Assembly: GCA_020536535.1 (NCBI GenBank)
Contig: JAHLWZ010000579.1
Location: 62,813 to 126,812 of the forward strand
Reading direction: 5' to 3'
Source: Pelomyxa schiedti
Taxonomy: Eukaryota > Evosea > Pelobiontida > Pelomyxidae
Length of the DNA stretch: 64,000 bases
Notes under the pieces: model-generated
The model's database searches: none
What the model was told of the DNA's origin: nothing
Seen by the model: the letters and a program-made list of their open reading frames with translations, nothing else
Shown here: positions 1-11,555 of the stretch, piece by piece
Numbering within the stretch: the stretch's first letter is position 1
How the letters are laid out: every line of letters begins with the position of its first letter
Position numbers and translations under genes: made by a program

Positions 1-1778
1 CACATCGCCCAATATCGGAGGCAACAAGTAATTCAAATTGGGCTGTTAAAACATCGATGAGCTGCGGAAGTCTCCGGACACTTATTCCAAGCATGTCCCA
101 TATCTGATCCTGATAAGAGATTTTACGTAGTAACCAAACTATTACCGTAAGTTTATTGGCTTGAGGGTCTTCAGTTTTAGAATCAACAAGAGCAGCTATT
201 TTTAGGTTGTTCTGCATAAGAGTGGAAAGCTTCATGATAAAGATCATCTGTCCTCCTATGTACTTCTTGTATGCAACAAAAAGATTTGGAAATAGTGCAT
301 AGTTCTAGGGAAGAGGTCACAGGCTGAAGAAAGTAATAAAAACAAACAGCTGCAAGTGGTTGAGCTAACAATCTTCTATCACGCAAGTGAACCACAAATT
401 GTGACTGTGCGTCAATTAGCTGTTTCAAATCAGCGAGAGCATCAGGGAACAGACTACTAGGGGGTGACGCAGGTGTAGTATTTGGCGTAGTGGGAGACGA
501 TTCAAGTGAAATCAGGGAAAGTAAAGGCTGTAGATACACGTCTCTAAGTTGATCTATTTTTAAATGAACATTATATCTACTTCAGGCTGGCTTTACTAAG
601 AATTTTGAGAAAGGTTTCCTCTCCTTCAATTATAGATTCCTCAAGATTTTCCAGAGTACTTCGATACGCCTGAGAGTGGTGTGAAGCTCCACAGAAAATA
701 GTATTGAAGAGTACATATTGGTGTCGCCTTGGTGATGTCATAGAGATTTCTTTGGCTCGTGTACTGACTGCTGCAGTATCGCAGAATTCTGACTTATCAG
801 CGCGAGAATCTCTTCGATGCCTGCATTACAATCACTTACTTTCAGGCGCATGAGAGAAACATGCCTATGAGGCAATTCGGGAGGTATTTCAGTTTTGTCA
901 CCATGGGAGTCTCGGCGGTGTTTTGTTGGAAGGTTTCCTGTTGGACGCCTTGTGTGATGAGGCAATTTAGTTTCACCGATATTTGACTGAGCTTCAGAGG
1001 GTAAGGACTGTGCCGTGTCCTCAGTGGAATTATGAGGCACGTGATCAGGTGAAACACGAGGTGATGGCTCTTCTATTAGGTGAGGTGAGGGGCTTGTGGA
1101 TGACGATCGTTGGAGACAAGATGCAGAAATGGCTACATTGCAGCGGGAGAGGAGAGAAGAATCTGAATAGGAAGCAATTATGTGTGCAGGTACAAGTGAG
1201 TCCTGGTTGTTATCAGGTGTGTCAAGTGGGGATTCCGGATCATCCTGTTCAGTGGCGTTTGTTGTTATACTAGTGGATTCCTCGGTGTAATTATCACTCT
1301 GTTCCTAGTTGAGAAAGATCATGTTAAAGTGAAAAGAGATTATAACATGATGTGAAGTCTGGTCAAAATCGGCACTGAAACTTTCAGACGAGTCAATGGG
1401 ATCAAAATGTCTTGGTACTGATCCGCGGTGTCTGTGGCGGGCAGGAATTGGTGGTGCAATATTCTGTTCCACGGGCAGGGCATCCAAGGGTTCCTCCTGT
1501 GCCGGTTCGGTGGCGACAGGCTCCTCCGCTGCCGGTTCTTCCGTTTCCGGCTCTTCCACTGGCGATTCCTCTGCCCCCGGCTCCTCTGCTGCCGGCTCTT
1601 CTGTTGTCTCTTCTGTTGTCTCCTCTGTTGCATTAGGCTCCTCTTGTGGTTCTTCCCACGTCTCTGTTTCTGGCTCAGGGTCTCCCTGTTCCCCTTGTTC
1701 TACGGAGGGAGTTTCTGACTGTTCCCTGTCATCGGTTTCAATTGGCGGCGATGAGGATGGGCTAGACGATTGACTCAT
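1..1778 (-). CDS. Putative RhoGEF (DH-domain-like) protein, partial
   Basis: The start codon is at 1778 and the gene runs off the left edge, so the C-terminus is missing. The first exon (about 1778-1354) encodes an acidic, low-complexity N-terminus with repeated Glu-Glu-Pro/Ala units. A GT...CAACTAG intron of about 53 nt follows. Exon 2 (about 1300-750) is Ser/Thr/Pro-rich. From about 735 down to 1 the predicted protein becomes helical. It contains ESIIEGEETFLKIL, then DVYLQPLLSL, then FPDALADLKQLIDAQ and FVVHLRD, which resemble the first conserved helix of Dbl-homology domains (CR1) and the following helices. Such proteins exchange nucleotide on Rho-family GTPases at membranes. The DH call rests on motif likeness only. 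No PH domain is visible before the edge. Confidence 0.5.
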
Positions 1779-2963
1779 GTCGTTGCAGTGTTAACACAGA
1801 TCCGCGTGTAAAACAGCGAATGAAACACGGTGCGTCACGCAAGCACAGCTGGGTAGGTAAGTTGGGTTTTTTTTGTTGGTGTGGTGTAATATGGAGGATC
1901 TAGATCTTCCGGTGTACAATCGGACTACGAACGAGGTGTTTTCTTGCGGAACCCAGCAACACCCTTTTTTTTCTTTCTTTTTTGGCTGATCAACGGGCTT
2001 TGTTTTTTCGCTTTTCACCGGGCACTTTTCGTTTCCTTTGATCTCGATTTATTCGAACAAAAAAGAATCTCTCCGATCTATGGTGGGCGACATTAGTCCC
2101 CTGGCGTTATTTGCATGTGTATTGGGCTTAAGATCTTCTCCCCTTGAAATCTCCCCCCCAATCGCCAGACGAAGTTCGCGAAGAACCAGCGAATGTGGTG
2201 AAATTCGGCTCGAGTGTGATCCTGTATTTGTCCAGAATTATACAGTGACCACCAGACACGATTTCCCCCTTTTTTGGTGGCTGATTTTCTGGCCACGATC
2301 CACTTCTTTCGTAGCCTTCAAACTGTTTTTTTTATTTGGTGTTAGGGGGAGCTGTTCATTTGCTTCTTTTTGTGTGTGAGTGTGTTGCATACTTCAAGAA
2401 GCCTTGTCGTATTGTTATATGTGCCCCTGACCCATTCGGTCTCCCTTTCTCTACATGAGTCAACAAACCATTGTATCTCCCCTTTTGTTTTTGTTGTTGG
2501 TTAACAAATTTTACATCACTGGTTAGGGGTATCACCATCGACAGTCAAGTCGTCGCCAGTTCCTTGTATGAAACGAAGGAATGCCGTGAAAGGGCACCTG
2601 GAGCTCCCCTCTCGCGTCCACTCCCCAACCAGTACAAGCTTCTAAAGAACAAATACCCATGGTAATGACAGTTACGACGAAATGCGAATTGTGGGTAAAG
2701 AGAAAACTACCTCGTCAACAGCCGGCAAACCGTCCCCTCGCCTCAACATTCTTTTTAGACCCGAAGTCTACTCAAGGAAACAATCGCGTTTCGTTCATGT
2801 GAAATCCTCCCTTCTACATGTGCCAAAGGTTGTTGTGGCAAGCAATCTGGAGTTTGACAAGATGACCGGGTCTGTCATTGGAATTAAAAAATCCAGCGGA
2901 GGGTATTCAAGTCCACAAAGTTCAAGAGATCTTTCATTCCGAACATTTATCGGCCCAAGGAAA
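1779..2963. other. Intergenic/5' region between divergent genes
   Basis: This is about 1.2 kb between the divergently read RhoGEF-like gene and the chosen start of deoxyhypusine synthase. I see no convincing conserved protein here. The open frame that contains the DHPS start extends upstream to 2682 without a stop, so part of this stretch may be 5' UTR or an N-terminal extension. T-rich runs around 1867-1985 and 2240-2340 could belong to promoters or leader introns. Confidence 0.4.
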
Positions 2964-4652
<1,689 letters not shown>

Positions 4653-4751
4653 TCATCCCACTTTCAGAGGTGGGGAAAAAGCACAAAACAAAAAAAAATA
4701 ATTTTTCTCGTTTATACTACAATCACAGAATAAATAGTGGTGGCGTCATAT

Positions 4752-6100
4752 TCACAGTGCCTGTGATAGGACGTTGTTGAACAGCCATAGTGTTGGCTTG
4801 ATGATCATTGTCTCCAGACTTGGCTTGGAAGTGCGTGAAAAGAGAAGCAAGTTCTCTCCCACTTTAACGTGGCCAGAGGTCACTGCATCAAAGAGATTTG
4901 AGGGAAGACCGCAGCAGCCTTTGTCAGTGAGCTCTAGTTGAGGCTCGTACAGACGGCTTACTGGAATCCCTGCATTCTGCGTGGGTTAGTTTTTTGTTGG
5001 TGGAAGAGGGAGGCATATATGATACCTTGCAGAAGAGGGACGGTGCCCAGTCAATTGGAGAGTGTGAAACTGCGGAGGCGATTCTATCCCCAGTAATATT
5101 GGTTTGTGTGTAAATCTTATTGAATATTCGCTGGCAGCTTTTTGTCGTGCACTCTCCGAGAGCATGGAAAACCGGGTCATCAAGAATCTCTATAGAAGGG
5201 CTGGAATCCCTGCTCAGTACAGGGCTGTATGTAATGGGCCGAGGGCTAAGTCCTCTGGAGGGACTGGAATTCGGACTGGGTATTCTGACTTCATTGACTG
5301 TAGAATATGGGACTGTTGTTAGCAAAGGCCATAACAAAGGGAATGGCATACAGTTTTCCGATGTCCAACCAATCATGCCGCATTCAGGCTCTGCAACGCA
5401 GATCATTGCAGCCACAGCGCAGTCAGCAGAATTAGGCTGTGATGGATCGGCACTATGAGACGCTGCGATAATTATCCGGCGATATGAACCAGAAGCCACC
5501 ATGTTGGTTGCGGTGAGGAGTTTAGTAAGAAACGATGATGAAGTGTTTCCTATATTCACAGTGCTTTGCATCATATTTAGCCTATCATGAAGGGAACTCT
5601 CTGCCAGAGGGAGGAAGACAACCCTACAATGAGCTGCTGTACAAAGGAATAAGCTCGCTACCTTGAGTCTGGGTTCCAATGATCAAATCAACATCAGTTT
5701 TTTGTGTGTCTCCAGAAGCAAGTAACATACAGACAGCCATTGCTTCAGCATCTTGCCCTGTCATTCTCTTCCCATCTATGGAGTTGGGATCCAGAGGAAA
5801 CCTCCTTCCCACAACCTAATTAATTACCTATCAGAAGGGTTCGTAAACTATCAACAACAAACCTGTGTGGAGTCTGGAAGAAAGATGACTGAACCAGGCC
5901 ATGTCAAAGTTCTTTCGATGTGATGAGCATATTCCACAGGCAGTCTGGTGCCTCTGTATACGCGAATAAGAGCCCTAGAAAAAAAAAAAAGGAATATACC
6001 GAATTTCCTCTGCAATGATTGGTGCCAGTGACTGTGGGAGGGACTGGCCAGGATGGTACACAGAGAGACCAACCAAACCGATAGAAGGAGATTGCAACAT
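4752..6100 (-). CDS. FabH/KAS III-like thiolase-fold protein
   Basis: I read five exons: 6100-6000, 5974-5863, 5815-5662, 5636-5026 and 4976-4752. They sum to 400 codons plus stop in a single consistent frame. The start IGLVGLSVYHPGQ, the block VDLIIGTQTQ, the block ATNMVASGSYRRIIIAAS and the tail FDAVTSGHVKVGENLLLFS match the layout of beta-ketoacyl-ACP synthase III enzymes, which condense acyl-CoA with malonyl-ACP. By eye the nucleophile segment (usually ACSGF) reads TSSSF, so cysteine appears replaced by serine. HSPID fits the histidine position, and KGCCG sits where Tyr-Gly-Asn-Thr is usual. It may therefore be a non-condensing or acyl-transferring relative. Two of its introns are only 25 nt long. 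It converges on DHPS with 99 bp between stops. Confidence 0.62.
5637..5661 (-). other. 25-nt spliceosomal intron
   Basis: On the minus strand this starts GTAGCGAGC and ends TGTACAG. It is 25 nt. Splicing joins LIIGTQTQ to AAHCRVVFLPLAE, keeping the KAS III-like frame. Confidence 0.7.
5975..5999 (-). other. 25-nt spliceosomal intron
   Basis: On the minus strand this reads GTATATTCC, then a run of T, then CTAG. It is 25 nt, so not a multiple of three. Removing it joins the N-terminal IGLVGLSVYHPGQ...AEEIR to ALIRVYRGTRLPVEYA in the frame used by the rest of the KAS III-like protein. Without removal the N-terminal frame is lost. Confidence 0.7.
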
Positions 6101-6413
6101 GGCTATTGTATGCTTGCTTTCTTGGTTTGTTGGGGTGTTTGTTGGTTGTTGTGTTTCTTTCTTTTATATTACAGTAACACCCTGGCTTGAAAAAACCGGA
6201 ATTTTAGTAAAATCGACAATCGAAATTACGTTCCGCCGTGTTCATTATGCGAAACACACATTCTTAGATGTGTGCCTGGTTTTTTCCTGGTTCTTCTTTT
6301 TTGGCCAACAAGGGAAAAAGCTCGGAACAATTTACAGACCTTCAGGTGAATAGATAGAACATTTTATGGTTTTCTGCAACCTGCCGCGAATGGGTTGGGC
6401 TGGTTGTCCCGAG
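6101..6413. other. Intergenic, upstream of the KAS III-like gene
   Basis: Only short, unconserved open frames occur. The stretch holds the 5' flank of the minus-strand KAS III-like gene and the 3' flank of the RhoGAP gene. I see no further gene. Confidence 0.4.
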
Positions 6414-6589
6414 TCACGGCGGTTGTTGTGTTGCAGTCGGCTGTGTAGTTACGGGATTGTCAGACAGGGCCCTATGATGGTGCCTGGGATTGGGCTGTTG
6501 CGGAGACAGTCCGTTGTTGGTGGTGTGGTTGTTGTCCAGAGCCATATGAGCCCCGTGATGGTGTGCGTGTTGTTGCAGTTGGTTGTTGC

Positions 6590-6626
<37 letters not shown>

Positions 6627-8887
6627 GCCCGTGCCCGTGCCCGTGCCCGTGCCCGTGCCCGTGCCTGTGCCTGTGGCGAACGAGGAGGGGGGCATGCCTG
6701 GGGACCCAGGCTTGGCGCTGGCGTGGCGGGCTCTGGGGGGGTGGTCCGCTGGGTGGACAGCGGGGCTCCCTGGGGGGTCCAGCGGGGGTGGCGGCGCGAA
6801 CTCCCCGGTGTGGGGCCGGCGTTGCGGGGGGGCTCTTTGGTGCCTGTTGCTGTTGCCGCTGCCGCTGCTGTTGCTGTTGCTGGGGTTCTGTACAGGGGTG
6901 GGTGTGGGTGTCTGTGTGCTGCCGCCGTCCGCGGAGGGCGGCGGCTGGTGCCGAGAATTAATTACAGAGTCGGGGGGTGTTGTTTTCACAGAGGCCCGCT
7001 TGGGGCCCTCGGCGGTGCCGTTCCCTTCCAGCGGCTGGGAGGGGCTTTCTTGCCCTTTTGTTGGGGATAAGGCCGCAGCGGTGGGGTCCCGCTGCAACTC
7101 GGGGGGGCCTCTTGCCGGAACTTTGTGTGGCTTCGCGGCATGAGGGGGCCTGCTGTTGATGGGTGCCATTTGTGGGGTGTGGTGTTGTGAGTGGTACTGT
7201 GGAGAGGTATTATCTGGCGGGGGGTTCTCACTTGGTGGGGAAATTGGGTCACTGAAGGATGGCGGTTCATCTGAGGGAGGGTCAATGCACGACGGTGAAG
7301 GTGGTGAGTCTGGGTTTTGAGTACGAACTTTTCTGGGCTGTTTGATATTTTCGGGTGAAGATGCTGCGGAGGAAGGTGATTTATGGGGGGTTGAAGGGTT
7401 GTTGTTGGAAGGGTGCATTGGCGGAGTGGAGGGTGTCATAGCTTCGGTTTTTGCGTGTGCTCTTCGACTTAGCTCCAATTGTACTTTTTGTTCCTGGTAA
7501 TGTCAATGTGGAAAACGATTCACTGGTCAAGGTACATGGTGCAATTTGTCAATATCTAATCGAACAGTGCTGGCTTGGTTTTTCAGTCTTTCTACTTCAA
7601 GTTCTTTTTTTAGCCTTTCAATTTCGAGATCCTTGAGAAAATGAGTGTTCATTATGCTCCTTCCAATACCTTGGAATGCACAGTCGCTCGAAGCTGGTCC
7701 AATTCAATACGATTCAACAAAGCAGTTTGCTTTATCTCTGCTCGCAGTAGTTGAACAAGTTTGTCCAGTGGTACACTTTGGGTACCACGACCACTGATAT
7801 CAGGACTTGTTGCACTTTCTACTGGTGTTGCAGAAGTCAAGCAGCCTGGTGAATTGCTACTTGGAGGCTGGTGAGATAATGCAGCATTACTGGAAGCTGT
7901 TTCGGGTTCCAGCTCAGAGCATCTATTTCCGACCTTCTGAGCTTCGATAACTGCTGGGTACCTACACCACATTAGGTTCTTTCACGTACTTTCCATAGCA
8001 TACAATGAACTCCAGTTGGTTAATAAAAGTTTGACAACGGTGACACAGGGATCACTTTCGGCAAAGACTAGTGTTGGGTTCATAGACTGGATCTTTGGCC
8101 TAGTTTAAGTATATAACGATGATGGATACAGGTTGTTTAGTGGCATTCAGTTTACACTGGTGTTGAATGGGAGGGAAAAAAAGAGAAAAAAGTACCTCAT
8201 TAAGCATGGATAAAATACAGAGGCGAGATTATCAAAACCCATTCTATTACGAGCTTTGTGGGCGTCGACCTATCATATAAAGAACATTTTAGTTGCTAGA
8301 TATAGTAACGAACTAAACCTTGGCTAAAAATGTAAATAGATGATTCAGAAGATTAAGGTGATGATCAGGGAGTGTTGCCAATGTTGCTATAAGTTCAGTG
8401 AAAGCTTTTTGCTTGTCTTCAATAGCAGAAACTTGCTTAAATCGATTATAGCAAACATAGGTGAGAAGAGGTTCTGGAAGGTCACGTAGATATCTACCAT
8501 TATCAGAAAGAGGGGATTGTGGTCTCCCTTACCTTTTCAATAAGGAAGGAGCCAAATGGGGTTCATCTGTAGATAGTTCTACTGGAACTCGGTGGTCGTA
8601 TTTTGCCATGGCCTCTTTATTTTGGAGGTAGTCACCACTTAACCGGAATATCTGGAGAGTGGTAGCATGAAGTGCTGGAGTGAAGGGTGCTTACCCCTTC
8701 AACATCAAGAAGCTTTTCTTCAATGAATTGCGTTGTATGAAGAACTACATGAGGGATATCTTTCCCATCGGCCTCCAAGACCTCTTGCAGACTTCTACCA
8801 AATACCTTGCTTAAATGACTTACAGGACAAATAAAAAAAGTAGAGATACTTTTTTTGTTCCCATCGCAGTTTCCATATTCTTGACAT
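6414..8887 (-). CDS. RhoGAP-domain protein with coiled coil and Pro/Ser-rich tail
   Basis: The start ATG at 8887 (MSRIWKLRWEQK) is followed by an intron and then a full RhoGAP domain. The domain runs KVFGRSLQEVLEADGKDIP, EGIFRLSGDY (with the arginine finger in IFR), LSTDEPHLAPSLLKRYL, RDLPEPLLTYVCYNRF and MGFDNLASVFYPCLM, over about 8790-7940. This domain speeds GTP hydrolysis on Rho/Rac proteins. Downstream are a Ser-rich linker, a short coiled coil (LEIERLKKELEVERLKNQ, about 7640-7580) and a long Pro/Ser/Thr/His-rich tail with a Gly-Thr repeat. The stop is at 6414-6416. Introns are short and T-rich. The next minus-strand gene upstream stops only 77 bp away. Confidence 0.85.
6591..6675. repeat. 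Hexanucleotide repeat coding Gly-Thr
   Basis: About fourteen copies of GCCTGT/GCCCGT in tandem. On the minus strand the repeat encodes an uninterrupted Gly-Thr dipeptide run inside the tail of the RhoGAP protein. Copies at both edges are T variants and the central ones C variants, which suggests spread from the middle. Confidence 0.9.
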
Positions 8888-8964
8888 AGTGAGATAATAA
8901 AAAATCGAAGACACCAAAGCCTGTGAAACCATAAGACATACATAGTTTAAGGAAAGTGGCTTAT

Positions 8965-10141
8965 TTACAATTCAGAATTGCCTTGTTGTTCATTGCTCTT
9001 TCTTTGAAAACATTGAGTGGAATCTCTGACTCGTTGGCAGCATATATCTATTGGAATTAGGTTGTCAAAGAAGGTAATACAGAAGAGTACTTTAGTGGCA
9101 AGAGCTTCTCGCAAAGAAATGAATTCATCCTACATTGTGTTAAAAAAAAAGAAAAGAAAAATGAAAGATAATATTTCTGTTGAGTCGAGGACAATTTTTG
9201 TGTGTGTATTTCTACCTGCCTTTTGGAACACCCCGCCAGCAACTTTCAACAAAAAATTCCCTACTTCCGTTACGACAGTTTTTACTTCATCTTTGCTGAC
9301 TTGCTGGTCTTCATTAAGATCGAAAAGGCGAAAGGTCATATCAAGCTGGTCATCAAGAGTCCCTCGGGTAACTACGCAAAGAAATAGTTAGGAAGAGAAA
9401 CAAAAGTCTGAAAATGAAGTAGGAAGGGTACTTATGTTGAGGGCAAGAGCAAATTCAAAGTAGTCAATGGTTCCATCCCGCTTTTTGTCAAGTACACGAA
9501 ATGTGTGAGTGAATAAAAACTCACTACGCATGTACGGAAATAGAGTACGGGCTTCCTCTTTAGATATAAACCTGTAAATTATATTCAATAAAATAAAAAA
9601 AAAAAACAGAGAAGCCAATGGGAAATAGAAATGAAGCCCTTTTAGCAAGATAGGAAGTTAGCAATGAATACCCAGAAGGGGCCGCGAGCATAAAGCTGTC
9701 CCATAAGTACCTCATCTCGTCCTTGCTGAATGCCATGGGAATCCCCTCAGGTTGCTCCGCATGGGCCTTTCCCTTTTGCCCGCCGATGCCGCCAACTGCG
9801 CCGACACCGCCACTTCCCGATGATGGGACCTGCTCCAAAACGAGGCAGAACGGCACGAGGGCCGTCTCGAAGGCCTTCTCACGCTTCGATGTCAAGGCGT
9901 CGGGTTGACCGACGTTGGTATTAGATCCGAGGCTAAAAGAACCTCCTCTGAGGCTGCTTAGTTTCCCGAACGACATCGACATGGCACGGGCCACCCTGAC
10001 GCCGCCAGGATTATGGGAGTGGCTGCTCGCGCTGGTGCTTGTCGCACTTGTAGTAGATGACGGCGCAGACGTGGAGGGAACAGACCCATAAGTCGCTGCG
10101 CCACCGCTGGTGGTGATGGACGTTGATGGCTGTTGCCCCAT
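8965..10141 (-). CDS. EF-hand calcium sensor (NCS/calcineurin-B-like) with long N-terminus
   Basis: The start at 10141 reads MGQQPSTS, which fits the N-myristoylation pattern (Gly2, Ser6). A long Ser/Thr/Gly low-complexity region follows. The EF-hand part resembles neuronal calcium sensors. A degenerate first hand (SKEEARTLF) is followed by DKKRDGTIDYFEF (second hand), DLNEDQQVSKDEV (third hand) and a fourth hand ending DEFISLREAL. Introns interrupt it at about 9640-9570, 9429-9375, 9225-9130 and nearby. The stop is at 8965-8967. It probably acts as a membrane-attached calcium switch. The N-terminal exon (9700-10100) is clearly GC-richer than the EF-hand exons. The RhoGAP start lies 77 bp downstream on the same strand. 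Confidence 0.8.
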
Positions 10142-10456
10142 TTCGTTCGACCAAATGGTCGGGGAAAAACGTTTTTCACAGAAGTGAGTGTTTTTCTTGC
10201 ACTTGAAAAATGATCAATTCATTGGGTGGCGTTCACCCATTTATTGACAATAAATACTAGTTGTGTGGTGACATTCCACTGGTTTTGTACAGGGCAAAGG
10301 GATGGACTTAAGGGGTCATTCAGGTTGCCATCAGTAGTTGTAGGGGAGGTGCACATGCCGAAGGACATGTTTGTTTTCACAAAGGAGCGGTAAGCTGGGA
10401 TGAAGAGTTCATCCAGTTGTGATTGTAGCGGGGGTGGTTGTGGTTGTGCTTGTCCT

Positions 10457-11204
10457 TCACATAATACTACACCTTGACTTGATGAAGTGCCGTTTGTAAG
10501 ACAGCAAGAATTGTAACTGCTTGTTGTTTATTGCCCCTGGTCGCCGTGCTCTCACAAAGGAAATTGCCTCGTCCGGAGCCAGGCCATTCTCAATCAAAGC
10601 AACAGCAACTAAAGTGGGAGCTCTAATCTTGAGTGAACATTCAAGGAAAAACCTAATATTGTATGTACCTTCCAAGTCCAGTGACACAGTGCACTGCTAT
10701 TGTTTGTGAAGGCTCCCCATGGTTGAAAATGCTTGTAACAAGTTCCATCCATTTTCCCAGGACTTCTGCTGGTGGGTTGCACCCGTTTGGAAAATCAAAT
10801 TTCTGCATTAACAGTTAAGGAAAAAAAAAAAAAGAAGGAAATGGAAAGAGTGTACATGGACAGTGAAGCCAAGTTCAGCCATATGTCTGGTACTGTAGGT
10901 TTTTTCACACACCCGCACAATATGTGTAATATTATGTGCTTTGAACTCCTTGAATTAAGTTAGGCCACACGTGAAACAAGTGAATCCTTACATCTGCATA
11001 GGCTGCTAATAGCCCCTCAGATGGTGCATCGCATATCAAAAACGACAGAGAAGCAGTTTCTATCAAGGTGCTCTGATGAGGTCTCCTCAAAAGACCGCTT
11101 TGGACTGATGAATGAGAAATGATTGTTTGCCCAGCTGACACAGCCACCCCACCAATAGATCTCACACCCGTCCCCACGTGCATCGTCTCCACCTCTGCTC
11201 TCAT
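10457..11204 (-). CDS. PRL-type (PTP4A) prenylated protein tyrosine phosphatase
   Basis: Small dual-specificity phosphatase family that acts on membranes. The signature HCVTGLGRAP (Cys-x5-Arg) is formed by splicing at an intron that ends ATTAG. It is followed by PTLVAVALIENG, DEAISFVRARRPGAIN and KQLQFLLSYKRH, which match PTP4A closely. The protein ends CSIM, a CaaX box typical of PRL enzymes. The WPD-like loop reads FDFPNGCNPP. The position just before Gly, where PTP4A has its general-acid Asp, appears to be Asn, subject to alignment. The start at 11204 is the first ATG of the frame that leads into LSFLICDAPSEGLLAAYAD. An ATG seven codons later is an alternative. Confidence 0.88.
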
Positions 11205-11555
11205 CCTTGTCCTTGCAGTTTGTGATTTATTTTTTTATTGTGATAAACCCTCTTCTCGTTTTTTATCAAGTACTGGCCGGGAAACTGTTTCTTCTTTTTC
11301 TTTGACAAGTTGGTCACTACTCGCCTGGCATTTTCTGCCGGGAAAATCGCTGTCCAGATTGCGAGGCTCAACATGAGCCCCTGAGATCCGGACAAAGTGC
11401 ACACCAACAACGCATCATCGAGCGTGGATTTGCGTCGTTCGGCGGTCCCAGGAGTTCGAGATTGGGAGTCAGGGGACTGAGGCGGGAAAAATGATGGATC
11501 AGCCAATTGCCGATTTCCAGGAAAGCGATCACCGGCCGTTTGAGTTAACAAAAAG
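11205..11555. promoter_or_regulatory. Divergent promoter region, PRL phosphatase and RFT1
   Basis: This 351 bp separates two head-to-head gene starts and must hold both core promoters. A minus-strand open frame across it shows no recognisable domain, and I treat it as chance. No named element is identified. Confidence 0.35.

Noticed and set aside
1396..1773. Long plus-strand frames across 1396-1773
   Set aside because: They are the antisense of the acidic Glu/Pro repeats of the RhoGEF-like first exon; repeat composition keeps several frames open.
6366..7143. Plus-strand frames with alternating Ala/Cys, Ala/Arg or Val/Pro over 6366-7143
   Set aside because: Produced by the hexamer repeat and GC-rich antisense of the RhoGAP tail; no start context or domain.
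11201..11551. Minus-strand frame of about 116 codons upstream of the PRL gene
   Set aside because: No conserved motif; crosses the RFT1/PRL divergent promoter and includes a poly-Lys run from T-rich DNA.
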